Source: Pseudomonas parakoreensis (GTDB lineage: Bacteria; Pseudomonadota; Gammaproteobacteria; Pseudomonadales; Pseudomonadaceae). Taken from it: 64,000 bases of DNA. Shown in pieces: positions 43,150-52,975 of the stretch. A model generated the notes under the pieces. It did not search any database. It was given only the letters and a program-made list of their open reading frames with translations, and was not told the DNA's origin. Where the stretch lies: positions 310,001-374,000 of the forward strand of contig NZ_BQHY01000004.1 in the NCBI RefSeq assembly GCF_021602155.1, given 5' to 3'. Within the stretch, counting starts at the first letter, position 1, and each line of letters begins with the position of its first letter. Made by a program: the position numbers and the translations under genes.

Positions 43150-43223
43150 GCCGCCATCCGTTGGATCAGTGTGGGGCAAGGATAGCGGATTGCGGGCTGA
43201 TCAAATCAGTGGTGTTTGCACTG

Positions 43224-43325
43224 GCCCCATCGCTGGCAAGCCAGCCCCCACAGGGATTGGGGTTGTCCACAAACACCAGGTTCACCCTGAAACACTGTGG
43301 GAGCTGGCTTGCCAGCGATGAGGCC
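43224..43325. repeat. REP-type inverted repeat pair
   Basis: Arms catcgctggcaagccag and its complement ctggcttgccagcgatg flank about 65 bases. It lies between the ATPase start and the end of the sulfatase gene, both on the minus strand. Confidence 0.82.
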
Positions 43326-43344
43326 AGTGAACCCGACACAACGC

Positions 43345-45042
43345 TCAATCCCCGGTCGCCACACTGGTCGCCGCCTCCCCCGGCGTGACAATGGTGTTCA
43401 GATCAATGTGCTTCCACTCAGGCCTGGCCCCCAGCCGCGCATTGAAGCGGTAGTTGAAGGTGAAATCGTCCGCCGTCGGCAGCGTCAGCGGTTTGCCATA
43501 TACCGCCTCGATGCCCGCCAGGTCGTAACCCATCAGCTGCAGCAGCGTCGGGAAAATGTTGTAGTGACTGGAACGGTCCTTGTTCACCGGCAATGACTGC
43601 GCCCAATCCGGGCCGTGCAGTTGATCGCCCTGAATCACCACCAGCGGCACCAACCCCTCCTCCTCCACCGGATCACCACCGCAGTGGGTATTGAGCCCGG
43701 GATTGCCGCGCTCATGCAGGTCCTGGCCGTGATCGGAGGTGTAGATCAGCAGCGCATTGTTCAGCCTGGCCTGGGCAAATACCCGGGCGAAAAACTCGCC
43801 CACGTTCCATAACACCGTGTTCTTGTAGGCGTTGCGGTACAGCAGCCAATCGTCCGGCTGGCCGTTGAAACCGTCGCGTTTGCCGGTATCGGCGACTTCG
43901 GTGAACTGCCCGCGCGGCAGGGTCGGACGGTAGGCCATGAAGGCGTCGGGGTACTTGTCGTGCACCGGGAAATGCGCGCCGACTTTATTGATCACCACCA
44001 GCTCCGGCTGATCGTCGTTGAGCAACTCGATCAGCTTCGCGGCGGCAGCCATGTCGCGGTCTCGCACGCTGGTCTGGTCAAACTGCACGAACTCGTCGAT
44101 GTCCTTTTTCTCGGTGTCGGTCATCAGGTTCTGCAGATTGCCGGCGGTGCGCTGGGCGTCGATGTAGACCGTGCGCAACCCGGCCTTTTTCGCGTACTGC
44201 CAGATCGACGGCAGCGTGCTGTTGATCCGTATGTAGTCGGCACGCGTACCGCCGTAACGCAACGTAACGTTGGTATCGGCGCTGCAGTTGGCAATGGACG
44301 CGGCGTAGCCGTAGTTGAAAATCTCGACCCCCGGATGCGCCTGCTTGAGGTTGCTGTGCACCCCGAACGGCGCGTTGATGTCCAGGTAATTGCCGGAGAT
44401 GCTTTCGTCGATAATCAGCACGATGTCGTGATTGACCGTCGCAGCGCTGCGCGCCAGCGTCACGGGCTCACGCGGACCGACCGTGTTGTGCAGCGCTTCA
44501 TAGGTGAACAGGTTCAGATAGGCCAGCGGCGTGTACATGATCGGCAAGCCCCGCGCCCCCTCGCCCGCCCGCAGGAACAACACCGCGCTCAACAGCAGCA
44601 CACCACACACCGGCGCCGCCACTCGCAATGCATTGGGCACTGCCAGCGCATGCCGCGGTTTGAGCCCGATGCCGAACAGCAACAGCAGGCCGCTGAGCAC
44701 GCCATGAATGATCGCGTCGCGATACTGGTAAGCGGCTTCCTGAATGAAGCCGCCAGAGTAAACCAGCGAGACAAAGCTGCTGTAGCTCAGGTAATCCGCG
44801 GTGACCCGGGTATAAACATCGAAAAACACTGCCGAGACAAACAGTGTTATTGCGAACAAGTGGCGAATGAGAGCTTGACGAATATACGCCGTTAGATATA
44901 ACGCCAAAGTAAGCGCCAAAAACATCGCGCCAAAAAGAAGTACAGCAAAACCTGCGCCGATAGCATTTAACCGATCAATGTAATATTCGGAGTAAAGCAG
45001 CAAGTAAATAAATAAAAGTAATTCTTTGGCATATCTGAACAT
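43345..45042 (-). CDS. Inner-membrane sulfatase/phosphoethanolamine-transferase-fold protein
   Basis: A 565-residue protein with about five N-terminal transmembrane helices (LLLFIYLLLYSEYYIDRL, GAGFAVLLFGAMFLALTL and so on). A periplasmic alkaline-phosphatase-superfamily domain follows. Metal-site motifs are HDIVLIIDESISGNYLDIN, KVGAHFPVHDKYPD and LIYTSDHGQDL. The nucleophile would be a Ser or Thr in IANCSADTNVTLRYGG. It resembles EptA/OpgE-type enzymes that add phosphoethanolamine to lipid A or glycans. The ATG at 45042 is chosen by the first hydrophobic helix. It is divergent from the exopolysaccharide operon. Confidence 0.85.
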   Translation of the reverse strand: MFRYAKELLLFIYLLLYSEYYIDRLNAIGAGFAVLLFGAMFLALTLALYLTAYIRQALIRHLFAITLFVSAVFFDVYTRVTADYLSYSSFVSLVYSGGFIQEAAYQYRDAIIHGVLSGLLLLFGIGLKPRHALAVPNALRVAAPVCGVLLLSAVLFLRAGEGARGLPIMYTPLAYLNLFTYEALHNTVGPREPVTLARSAATVNHDIVLIIDESISGNYLDINAPFGVHSNLKQAHPGVEIFNYGYAASIANCSADTNVTLRYGGTRADYIRINSTLPSIWQYAKKAGLRTVYIDAQRTAGNLQNLMTDTEKKDIDEFVQFDQTSVRDRDMAAAAKLIELLNDDQPELVVINKVGAHFPVHDKYPDAFMAYRPTLPRGQFTEVADTGKRDGFNGQPDDWLLYRNAYKNTVLWNVGEFFARVFAQARLNNALLIYTSDHGQDLHERGNPGLNTHCGGDPVEEEGLVPLVVIQGDQLHGPDWAQSLPVNKDRSSHYNIFPTLLQLMGYDLAGIEAVYGKPLTLPTADDFTFNYRFNARLGARPEWKHIDLNTIVTPGEAATSVATGD

Positions 45043-45431
45043 GGCGATACCGCTCGCGCAAAACGGCAGGGAGTCAAAGGTTTGTCGGTCAGAACCTGAC
45101 ACTAGCACCCGGCCATCAAAGCGCAAGAATTGACTGTTTTTTTCACAAAGCGTCAAAAAACCGGTGACTCAAATCTGACACACACGAAACGCTAGAAGCC
45201 TTTAAATTAAAGACTTACAACCGTTTATCGCTTATTTTGAATCTGAACAAATCTGCAAAAAATCAACAAATCCAATCGCAGCAATGACTTGATGGCCAAT
45301 CGCCAAAAAGCGCTCAAGTGTTATACAGGTGCAACATGTCATTTTGCTGACACGCTTTCCAAACCCTGCGCTATACCCCTTTTACAGTCTTCTTCCGAAC
45401 TTCTTCTTTTCGCTCTATCGAGGGTGCGCAG
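45043..45431. other. 389-base divergent intergenic region, AT-rich
   Basis: This must hold the promoter of the exopolysaccharide operon and that of the sulfatase-like gene. The sequence is noticeably AT-rich compared with the flanking genes. I found no clear sigma-54 site, dyad of more than 8 bp, or riboswitch. Confidence 0.45.
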
Positions 45432-46784
45432 ATGGACGTGAGCGTATTTGGCACCGGCTATGTCGGATTAATTCAAGCCGCCGCACTTGCCGATGTGGGA
45501 CATCGGGTTTTATGTGTCGATATTGACCCGAACAAGATTAAACAACTGCAACAAGCCGTGCCGCCTATTAGCGAACCGGGCTTATCCGCTGCACTGGAAG
45601 AAAACATCAAGGCTGGCCGTCTGCTGTTCAGCACCCAGGCCAGCGACGCAGTGGAGCATGCCGAGTTGATCTTCATCGCCGTGGGCACCCCCGCCGATGA
45701 GGACGGATCCGCCGACCTGACCCATGTGCTCAACGTCGCCCGGCAGATCGCCTCGCACATGGAGGCCGATCGCACCCTGATCATCAAGTCCACGGTGCCG
45801 GTCGGCACGGCGGATCAGGTCGCCGCCAAGGCCTGCGAAGAATTGCAGCGCCGCGGCCGCAGCAGCCTCCAGGTGCGGGTGGTGTCCAACCCCGAATTCC
45901 TCAAGGAAGGCAGCGCCCTCGCCGATTGCATGCGCCCGGACCGGATCATCATTGGCACCCGCGATGACGCGGCCCGCGAACAGATGAGCGAGCTGTACGC
46001 GCCGTTCTGCCGCAACCACGAAAAACTGATGTTCATGGACAACCGCAGCGCCGAGCTGACCAAGTACGCGGCCAACGCGATGCTCGCTACGCGTATCAGC
46101 TTCATGAACGAGCTGGCCAATCTCACTGAATTGCTGGGCGCCGACATCGAAGCGGTGCGCAAAGGCATCGGCTCCGATCCGCGCATCGGCTACCACTTCA
46201 TCTATCCCGGTTGCGGCTTCGGCGGTTCATGCTTTCCCAAGGATCTGCGCGCCCTGCTGCACACCGCCGAACACAACGGCATGCCGCTGAAACTGCTGCG
46301 CAGCGTCACTGATGTCAACGACAGCCAGCGGCACATTCTTTTCAGCAAACTCAAGGCGCAGTTTCCGCAAGGCCTGGCCGGCAAGTCGATCGCGATCTGG
46401 GGCCTGGCGTTCAAACCCAATACCGATGACATGCGCGAAGCCCCCAGCCGCTACCTGATGGACGCGCTGTGGGCCGAAGGCGCGAGCGTGCAGGCCTACG
46501 ATCCGGAGGCCATGTCCGAATGCCGGCGCCTGTACGGCTATCGCGACGATCTGCACTTGTGCGCCACCCGCGACGACACCCTGGAAGATGCCGATGCGCT
46601 GGTGATCTGCACCGAATGGAAGAATTTCCGCGTGGTGGATTTCGAGCTGCTGGCGAGCAAGTTGCGCTCCAAAGTGATTGTCGACGGTCGCAACCTCTAC
46701 AACCCGGAACACGTGGCCGCCGCCGGTTTGCATTACAGCGGCATCGGCCTGCGCCACATCGCACCCGAAGGACTGCGCCCATGA
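45432..46784 (+). CDS. ugd: UDP-glucose 6-dehydrogenase
   Basis: A 450-residue UDP-glucose/GDP-mannose dehydrogenase. The NAD loop is VFGTGYVGLIQAAALAD, followed by VGTPADEDGSADL, KSTVPVGTAD and SNPEFLKEGSAL. The catalytic Cys lies in YPGCGFGGSCFPKDLRAL, and the C-terminal domain has WGLAFKPNTDDMREAPS. It makes UDP-glucuronate, the precursor for the operon's polymer. Its TGA overlaps the epimerase ATG (ATGA). Confidence 0.93.
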   Translation: MDVSVFGTGYVGLIQAAALADVGHRVLCVDIDPNKIKQLQQAVPPISEPGLSAALEENIKAGRLLFSTQASDAVEHAELIFIAVGTPADEDGSADLTHVLNVARQIASHMEADRTLIIKSTVPVGTADQVAAKACEELQRRGRSSLQVRVVSNPEFLKEGSALADCMRPDRIIIGTRDDAAREQMSELYAPFCRNHEKLMFMDNRSAELTKYAANAMLATRISFMNELANLTELLGADIEAVRKGIGSDPRIGYHFIYPGCGFGGSCFPKDLRALLHTAEHNGMPLKLLRSVTDVNDSQRHILFSKLKAQFPQGLAGKSIAIWGLAFKPNTDDMREAPSRYLMDALWAEGASVQAYDPEAMSECRRLYGYRDDLHLCATRDDTLEDADALVICTEWKNFRVVDFELLASKLRSKVIVDGRNLYNPEHVAAAGLHYSGIGLRHIAPEGLRP

Positions 46785-47818
46785 AAATCCTGGTCACTGG
46801 TGCAGCCGGCTTCATTGGTGCCCATTGCGTGTTGCGGCTGATGCGCGACGGACATGCGGTGGTCGGCCTGGATAATTTCAACGGCTACTACGATCCGCAG
46901 CTCAAACACGATCGCGTGCAATGGGTGCGTGATCAGGTCGGGCACTTCTCGCTGGCGCGCATTGATCTGGCCGATGCCGCCGCGATCGAAGCGCTGTTTG
47001 TCCGCGAGCAACCGCAGGTGGTGATCCACCTCGCGGCGCAGGCCGGGGTGCGCTACTCGCTGGAAAATCCGAAAGCCTATCTGGACAGCAATCTCTGCGG
47101 CTTCCTGAACATTCTCGAAGGCTGCCGCCACCATCCGGTGGAGCACTTGATTTACGCCTCGTCGAGCTCGGTGTATGGCGCCAACCAGCACACGCCGTAT
47201 TCGGTGCACGACGGTGTCAATCACCCGCTGTCGCTGTACGCCGCCACTAAAAAAGCCAATGAGCTGATGGCCCACAGTTACAGCCACCTGTTTGGCATTC
47301 CCAGCACCGGCCTGCGCTTTTTCACGGTGTATGGCCCTTGGGGGCGGCCTGACATGTCGCCCATCCAGTTTGCCCGGGCGATCACCGAAGGCACGCCGCT
47401 GAAACTGTTCAACTACGGCGAGCACCAGCGCGACTTCACCTACATAGACGACATCGTCGAAAGCATCGCGCGCCTCACCGACCATCCGCCACACAGCCAC
47501 CCGGAGTGGGATCGCGAGCACCCCGACGCCGGCAGCAGCATGGCCCCGTGGTGCCTGTTCAACATCGGCGGCCACCACCCGGTGGAGCTGAAAACCTACC
47601 TGGCGCTGATGGAAAAACACCTCGGCCAGAAAGCCATTGTCGAGCTCTTGCCCCTGCAACCGGGCGATGTGCTCAACACCTGTGCCGAGACCGATGATCT
47701 GGCCCAGGCCACCGGGTTCCAGCCCCGGATCGAGCTGGATGAAGGACTGGGGCGTTTCATCGCCTGGTTTCGCGACTACTACCCCACTGCCTATCGCCCA
47801 CGCGCCGCTCGCGGCTGA
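46781..47818 (+). CDS. NAD-dependent epimerase, UDP-glucuronate 4-epimerase type
   Basis: A 345-residue extended SDR: GAAGFIGAHCVLRLM, DNFNGYYDPQLKHDR, HLAAQAGVRYSLENP, YASSSSVYGAN, the catalytic YAATKKANE and RFFTVYGPWGRPDM. These motifs fit UDP-GlcA 4-epimerases (CapI/Gla type), giving UDP-galacturonate. The start is fixed by the ugd overlap. The operon therefore appears able to make two uronic acid donors. Confidence 0.9.
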   Translation: MKILVTGAAGFIGAHCVLRLMRDGHAVVGLDNFNGYYDPQLKHDRVQWVRDQVGHFSLARIDLADAAAIEALFVREQPQVVIHLAAQAGVRYSLENPKAYLDSNLCGFLNILEGCRHHPVEHLIYASSSSVYGANQHTPYSVHDGVNHPLSLYAATKKANELMAHSYSHLFGIPSTGLRFFTVYGPWGRPDMSPIQFARAITEGTPLKLFNYGEHQRDFTYIDDIVESIARLTDHPPHSHPEWDREHPDAGSSMAPWCLFNIGGHHPVELKTYLALMEKHLGQKAIVELLPLQPGDVLNTCAETDDLAQATGFQPRIELDEGLGRFIAWFRDYYPTAYRPRAARG

Positions 47819-47836
47819 ACATCAGCGGAGGACCCC

Positions 47837-48583
47837 ATGACTGGACATGAACAAGGTGTACCGATCAACCAGATGCGCCGCGACAAGCGCATGGATCCCG
47901 AGCACCGAATGCGCCTCGATTCCGCCATCCACAGGCAGGGCCGTGGCTGGCTGACCGGCCGTGACGGTGGCCGGCCATGGACGCTGTCCCGCACCAACCG
48001 GGTGTTGGCCTGCTTCGGTGCGCTGGTGCTGCTGGTGGTGTTTTCGCCGCTGCTGCTGGGCCTGGCGCTGGCCATCAAATTCACCAGCCCGGGGCCGGTG
48101 ATGTTCGTGCAGAAACGCACCGGTTATCGCGGCCGCACCTTCGGCATGTACAAGTTCCGCACCATGGTCTGCAACGCCGAAGAGCTGAAGGAATCGCTGC
48201 GTCACCTCAACAAGCACGGGGTCGACGCCATCGATTTCAAGATCGACAAGGACCCACGCATCACCGGTATCGGCGGTTTCCTGCGGCGCACCAGCCTCGA
48301 TGAACTGCCCAACCTGTTCAACGTGGTGAGCGGTGACATGCGCCTGGTCGGCCCGCGGCCGACCTCGTTCAACGCCTACCGCTACAAGGACAATCACCTC
48401 GCGCGCCTGAGCATCTACCCCGGCATGACCGGCCTGTGGCAGATCTCCGGACGCAGCAACATCGACTTCGACCAGCGCGTTGAGTTGGACCTCAGCTACA
48501 TCGCCGAGCAAAGCCTTTTGCTTGATCTGAAGATCTTGTTGAAAACCCCTTTCAAAGTATTCAGCGGCCACGGAGCAAGCTAA
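47837..48583 (+). CDS. Undecaprenyl-phosphate sugar-1-phosphate transferase (initiating)
   Basis: A 248-residue bacterial sugar transferase with a single N-terminal membrane segment (about 57-80). The catalytic domain has SPGPVMFVQKRTGYRGRTF, MYKFRTM, KIDKDPRITGIGGFLRRTSL then DELPNLFNVVSGDMRLVGPR and GLWQISGRS. It links the first sugar phosphate to undecaprenyl phosphate at the inner membrane. It is short, lacking the four-helix N-terminal part of WbaP/WcaJ. Confidence 0.92.
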   Translation: MTGHEQGVPINQMRRDKRMDPEHRMRLDSAIHRQGRGWLTGRDGGRPWTLSRTNRVLACFGALVLLVVFSPLLLGLALAIKFTSPGPVMFVQKRTGYRGRTFGMYKFRTMVCNAEELKESLRHLNKHGVDAIDFKIDKDPRITGIGGFLRRTSLDELPNLFNVVSGDMRLVGPRPTSFNAYRYKDNHLARLSIYPGMTGLWQISGRSNIDFDQRVELDLSYIAEQSLLLDLKILLKTPFKVFSGHGAS

Positions 48584-49230
48584 TGGACGGTTCAACCAAC
48601 AAAAGCCTGAGCATTGCCAACCCCAGCGAATCGAACCTGATTTCGACCGTGCTGGATCTGGATCTGCGGATCCTGTTCCTGACCGCCGCCAACCCCGGCG
48701 CCGGTACCACCACCAGCGCGTTGGCGCTGGCCAGCCAACTGGCGCAGATGAGCAGCGGCCAAGTGCTGCTGGTCGACGCCAGCCAGTCGGCGGGCAGCCT
48801 CACGCAGCAATTGAACCTGGGCAAGGAGCGCGGCCTGCGCGACCTGCTGTTCAACCCGGACAACCCGCCGCTGTTGCAGGATTGCGTGGTGCAGGTTTCC
48901 AGCCTGCCGTTCCACGTGCTGCCCAACGGCCGGCCGATCCGCACCCTGGAGCACTTGACCGCCGAGCGCCTGAGCCCGCTGCTCGACCGCTTGGGCACGC
49001 AGTATCGCTTCGTGGTGATCGACGGTGACGCGGTGTATTCCGCCGCCGACACGCTGGTGCTCGCCACTCAGGTCGATGGCGTGGTGTTCGTGGTGCGCGC
49101 CGAAGACACCCGCTGGGAAGTCGCCCAGGCCGCCGTGCAACGCCTGACTCAGGCCGGGGCAAAAGTGGTCGGCAGCGTATTCAACCGGCGCAAGTACTAC
49201 ATGCCCAAGTGGCTCTACAAAAACCTGTAA
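48583..49230 (+). CDS. CpsD/CapB-like exopolysaccharide P-loop protein with altered Walker A
   Basis: A 215-residue BY-kinase/ParA-like protein. The Walker A region reads NPGAGTTTSALALA, so the invariant Lys of GxGK(S/T) is Thr. Walker A' LLVDASQSAGSL and Walker B VVIDGDAVYSAAD are also weakened. The C-terminus (RRKYYMPKWLYKNL) carries three tyrosines, as in the phosphorylated tails of BY-kinases. It lies beside the OPX and Wzz genes, so it probably assists chain-length control, perhaps without kinase activity. Confidence 0.82.
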   Translation: MDGSTNKSLSIANPSESNLISTVLDLDLRILFLTAANPGAGTTTSALALASQLAQMSSGQVLLVDASQSAGSLTQQLNLGKERGLRDLLFNPDNPPLLQDCVVQVSSLPFHVLPNGRPIRTLEHLTAERLSPLLDRLGTQYRFVVIDGDAVYSAADTLVLATQVDGVVFVVRAEDTRWEVAQAAVQRLTQAGAKVVGSVFNRRKYYMPKWLYKNL

Positions 49231-49251
49231 GCAAACGCGAGGGATGACGCC

Positions 49252-50277
49252 ATGAACGCCAAGATACTGGTTCTGCTGATGCTGCCGCTTGCAGGCTGCT
49301 CGAGCAATTCCGAAACCCAGCACATGCCGGTGAATATTCTCACCGCCACCCCGGCCAACGCCCAGGCCACCGACATGCCGAAGATCGAGCAGACCTTGCG
49401 CCCGCAAGACGTGCTGGATGTGATCTTCCACATCAGCACCAGCGGCTCGGATGCCTATCGCGTGCAGTCAGGTGACCAGATCGGCCTGAACTTCACCGCC
49501 GCCAGCCAGCTCAATGGCAACCAGTTGGTGCTGCCCGACGGCACCATCAACCTGCCCGGCGCCAACACCTCGGTGAAAATCGCCGGCCTGACCGCCGATG
49601 AGGCGCGCGATGAAATCCAGCGTGCCTACCAGCGCAAACAGCTGTTCCAGCCCAACCGCAATCAACTGACGGTGCAGGTCATCAGCCCGCTGACCAATGA
49701 GCAGAACCTGAAAAGCGCGCTGAATCACCCCGCTACCGGCATGAGCCGCGAGATCACCGTGGGCAATGACGGTTATGCGAGCTTTCCAGAAATCGGCGCG
49801 GTGCCGCTGCAAGGCATGACCATCAATCAACTGGAAACCTTCCTCAACCAGAAGTACGCGCAATTGCCGGGGCGGATGAGCGTCGATGTGATGCTCAAGT
49901 CCACCGCTGGCAACGAGATCTACGTGCTGGGCGAGGTCGGCCAACCGGGCTCCTACCCGATCCGCCGTCCGGTATCGGTGCTTGAAGCGCTGACCCTGGC
50001 GCGCGGCACCAACGTCAAGGCGCGTCTGGACTCGGTGGTGATCATGCGCCGCAACGGCAATCAGGTGCAGGCCGTGCACTACGACGTGGAAAAAGCTCTG
50101 TCGGGCGATGCGTCGCAGATCGCCTATCTGCAACCGGACGACATGCTGTTCGTGCCAAAAACCAAACTGGCGAGTGCCGGCGATCTGGCCCGGCAACTGG
50201 CCGACGTGGTGTTGTTCCAGGGCGTGGGTTTCAGCTTCGGCTACCGCGTCGACAACAAAGGCAGTAACAACAACTGA
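49252..50277 (+). CDS. Outer-membrane polysaccharide export lipoprotein (OPX/Wza family)
   Basis: A 341-residue lipoprotein (LLMLPLAGCSSN lipobox). A Poly_export domain follows (LRPQDVLDVIFHIS, YRVQSGDQIGL, VLPDGTINLPGANTSVKIAG), then SLBB-like repeats (ITVGNDGYASFPEIGAVPLQ, IYVLGEVGQPGSYPIRRPVS). It would form the outer-membrane channel for the polymer. It is shorter than Wza and has a duplicated export-domain pattern. Confidence 0.91.
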   Translation: MNAKILVLLMLPLAGCSSNSETQHMPVNILTATPANAQATDMPKIEQTLRPQDVLDVIFHISTSGSDAYRVQSGDQIGLNFTAASQLNGNQLVLPDGTINLPGANTSVKIAGLTADEARDEIQRAYQRKQLFQPNRNQLTVQVISPLTNEQNLKSALNHPATGMSREITVGNDGYASFPEIGAVPLQGMTINQLETFLNQKYAQLPGRMSVDVMLKSTAGNEIYVLGEVGQPGSYPIRRPVSVLEALTLARGTNVKARLDSVVIMRRNGNQVQAVHYDVEKALSGDASQIAYLQPDDMLFVPKTKLASAGDLARQLADVVLFQGVGFSFGYRVDNKGSNNN

Positions 50278-50294
50278 CTCTCAGGTGACCGATC

Positions 50295-51887
50295 ATGAAT
50301 CCAAAGGAAAACTACCTGCATGAGTTCTTCAGGATCTTCTTCGCCAACAAGCAGCTGGTGAAACGGGTCTTCCTGATCTTTGCAGTCATCGCGTTGGTAC
50401 TGCCGCTGGTGCTCAAGCAGAGCTTCGATATCACCGCCCAGGTGATCGTGCAGTCGAAAAAACTTTCCCAGGGTGACGCCACCACGTCACTGACGGTCGA
50501 TAACGCCACCTTCATTCCGCCGTCGCTGGCGGACATGGAAACCGAAAGCAACATCCTGCGGTCCCCGGCGCTGATCCGCCAGACCATCAGCGAGCTACGC
50601 GACAAGGGCGAGTACGACCCGCCTGTGGGCGTATTCGCCAAACTGGTGAGCAACCCGTTCCGCCGTTACGTCTCTTCGCCGCTGCGTGAGTACGTGATCA
50701 ATCCGCTGCGCAACATGCTCGGGCTGCAAACCGATCCGGTGCGTGACACGGTGCTCGATGGCTTGACGCAAGATGCGATCGACAGCCTGAAGATCGAGAC
50801 CCTGCCCGGCTCCAACGTGATCTCGATCATCTACAGTTTCCCGGATCCGCATCAGGGCACCACGTTCGTTGCGACCCTGCTGCAGAACTATCTGGTCAGC
50901 CGTCAGGCGCTGCAGTCGATCGACCTGCCGCAGTCTTTCTACGAAACCAAGAAGCACTTGTATCAGGTGCGCCTCGATGGACTGGAAGGTAATCGGCAAG
51001 CGCTGCTGGAGAGTGTTGCATCGTCCGATCCGAAAGAAGAAATCACCTTCCGCCTGAACGCGATCAACACCGAAGAGCAAGCCCTGAACCTATATCAGGA
51101 TCGCCTGTTGCAGAGCCAGCGCTGGCTCGAATACCTGAAAACTGCGCTGACGGCCGCCAGCAGCAACAAGCTCAACGACTACACCTTCCCCTTCACCTTC
51201 ACCACCACCGTCGATAACGTGGCGTTCGAGGATCGGGAAATCAAACAGTTGGGCGAGCAACTGACCACGCAAGTCAGCCGCTACATGAATGACCTCGCGG
51301 TGTTCCAGCCCGGCAGCGAGCCGATGCTGCTGACCCGCGAGCAGATCGCCCGCACCCGCCAGCAGTTCCTCAAAGTGGTGAGCAACCGTATTCAGGAACG
51401 CACCAACGACCTGGCCGTGGTGCAACAGGTGATCGATCAGAAAACCGCGCGCATCGCCGAGTTCAAGAACCGCATCCACACCTTGCAACAGACCCAGAGC
51501 AAGCTGCGGCAGATGGACACGGAAATCGACGCGCTGCACACGGCGTTCTCGACCTATGCGCAACGCTTCGCCGAAAGCAGCACCGCCGGTTCGCTCAACG
51601 ATGACCTGTCGAACGCCAAAGTGCTCAGCCCGCCGTTTGAGCCAACCGAGCCGGCGTTCCCCAAACCGCTGCTGATCATCCCGTTCGGGCTGTTCACCGG
51701 TCTGCTGCTGGCGATTGCCCTGGTCTATGTGCGTGAGTTCTTCGATCACCGGTTCAAACACCCGGCGCAAATCACCCACGAACTGGGCCTGCCCGTGTTG
51801 CTGGTGATCAACGACGAAAACGTGCTGCCGAGCAATCCGCACAAGAACTGGACCGTGCCAAGCTTCGTGCACTGGGTGCGCAATTGA
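50295..51887 (+). CDS. Wzz/GumC-type polysaccharide co-polymerase
   Basis: A 530-residue protein with a transmembrane helix near residues 18-38 (VFLIFAVIALVLPLVL) and another near 455-475 (LLIIPFGLFTGLLLAIALVY). The long periplasmic part has coiled-coil stretches between (RTRQQFLKVVSNRIQERTND). It lacks a fused kinase domain, which is supplied by the separate CpsD-like gene. It sets chain length and bridges to the OPX channel. It overlaps the next gene by 4 bases. Confidence 0.9.
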   Translation: MNPKENYLHEFFRIFFANKQLVKRVFLIFAVIALVLPLVLKQSFDITAQVIVQSKKLSQGDATTSLTVDNATFIPPSLADMETESNILRSPALIRQTISELRDKGEYDPPVGVFAKLVSNPFRRYVSSPLREYVINPLRNMLGLQTDPVRDTVLDGLTQDAIDSLKIETLPGSNVISIIYSFPDPHQGTTFVATLLQNYLVSRQALQSIDLPQSFYETKKHLYQVRLDGLEGNRQALLESVASSDPKEEITFRLNAINTEEQALNLYQDRLLQSQRWLEYLKTALTAASSNKLNDYTFPFTFTTTVDNVAFEDREIKQLGEQLTTQVSRYMNDLAVFQPGSEPMLLTREQIARTRQQFLKVVSNRIQERTNDLAVVQQVIDQKTARIAEFKNRIHTLQQTQSKLRQMDTEIDALHTAFSTYAQRFAESSTAGSLNDDLSNAKVLSPPFEPTEPAFPKPLLIIPFGLFTGLLLAIALVYVREFFDHRFKHPAQITHELGLPVLLVINDENVLPSNPHKNWTVPSFVHWVRN

Positions 51888-52975
51888 ACACGCTGTCCAC
51901 CCCGAACGCCGCGCTGCCGATCATTCACTTGCTCAGCAGCGGCGGCTTCTATGGGGCCGAGCGCATGTTGCTCGATCACTGCCTGGCGACACCGGGGCAG
52001 CACCAGGTGCTGTTTCTCGATGCACCGCCAGCGTTGATCGCGCGCTTTCGCGAGGCCGGGGTGGACTGTCGTGGTTGTGCCGGGCCGGGTGAGTTGTTGC
52101 GCCACCTGCGGGCCCGGCGCAGCGAACGACCGCTGATCAACACCCACAACTTCAAGGGGCTGTTGTTCGGCTGGGTCGGCGCGACGCTGTTGCGTTTGCC
52201 GCTGGTCATCACCCAACACGGCTTCACCCCGCGCAGTCGCAAGCAGAAGTTCTACACCTGGCTGAGTCTGCAGTTGTGCCGCACCGCCTCGGTGGATCGG
52301 GTGGTGTGCGTGGCCGAGAGCATCGCCGTATTGCATCGTCAGGCCAGCGTGCAAGCTGAAAAGCTGCAGGTGATCCCCAACGGGTTACCCGCCGCCGCCG
52401 CGCGGGTCAGCAACGTTGACCGTCAGCGCTGGCTGGCCGGTTATGTCGGGCGCTTGAGCAGCGAGAAAGGCCCGGACCTGTTTCTCGATGCCCTGATTCC
52501 GCTGTGTCACCAGCATCCGCAACTGGACGCGGTGATGCTCGGCGACGGCCCGGAACGTGAGGCGCTGCTGGCGCGGATCGACGCCGCAGGTTTGCAGCAA
52601 CGAATTCGCCTGCCCGGTTACCAGACCGCCATGCAGCCGTGGTGGCAGCAACTGGATGCGCTGGTGATCAGCTCGCGCACCGAAGGCACGCCGATGATTC
52701 TGCTCGAAGCGATGCAGAGCGGCGTGCCGGTGGTGGCGTTTGCGGTCGGCGGCATTCCCGATGTACTCGAGCATCGGCACAACGGCTTGCTGGCGACACC
52801 CGCCGCCAGCGCCGACCTCGCCCGCCAGCTCGATAACCTGCTGAACGAGCCGAACCTGGCTCGGCAATTGTGTGACAACGCAAAGCGTACGCAACAGGAT
52901 CGCTACGACCTCAAGGCCCTGGCCGAACGCTGGTCGCAGCTATACATCCGCACGGCACGGGAGGCACGCGCATGA
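51884..52975 (+). CDS. GT4-type glycosyltransferase
   Basis: A 363-residue GT-B glycosyltransferase: HLLSSGGFYGAERMLLDHCL near the start, INTHNFKGLLFGWVGA, VGRLSSEKGPDLFLDAL and the donor-binding SSRTEGTPMILLEAMQSGVP-type segment. The start appears to be TTG inside the Wzz stop (TTGA). The sugar is unknown. Confidence 0.9.
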   Translation: MNTLSTPNAALPIIHLLSSGGFYGAERMLLDHCLATPGQHQVLFLDAPPALIARFREAGVDCRGCAGPGELLRHLRARRSERPLINTHNFKGLLFGWVGATLLRLPLVITQHGFTPRSRKQKFYTWLSLQLCRTASVDRVVCVAESIAVLHRQASVQAEKLQVIPNGLPAAAARVSNVDRQRWLAGYVGRLSSEKGPDLFLDALIPLCHQHPQLDAVMLGDGPEREALLARIDAAGLQQRIRLPGYQTAMQPWWQQLDALVISSRTEGTPMILLEAMQSGVPVVAFAVGGIPDVLEHRHNGLLATPAASADLARQLDNLLNEPNLARQLCDNAKRTQQDRYDLKALAERWSQLYIRTAREARA

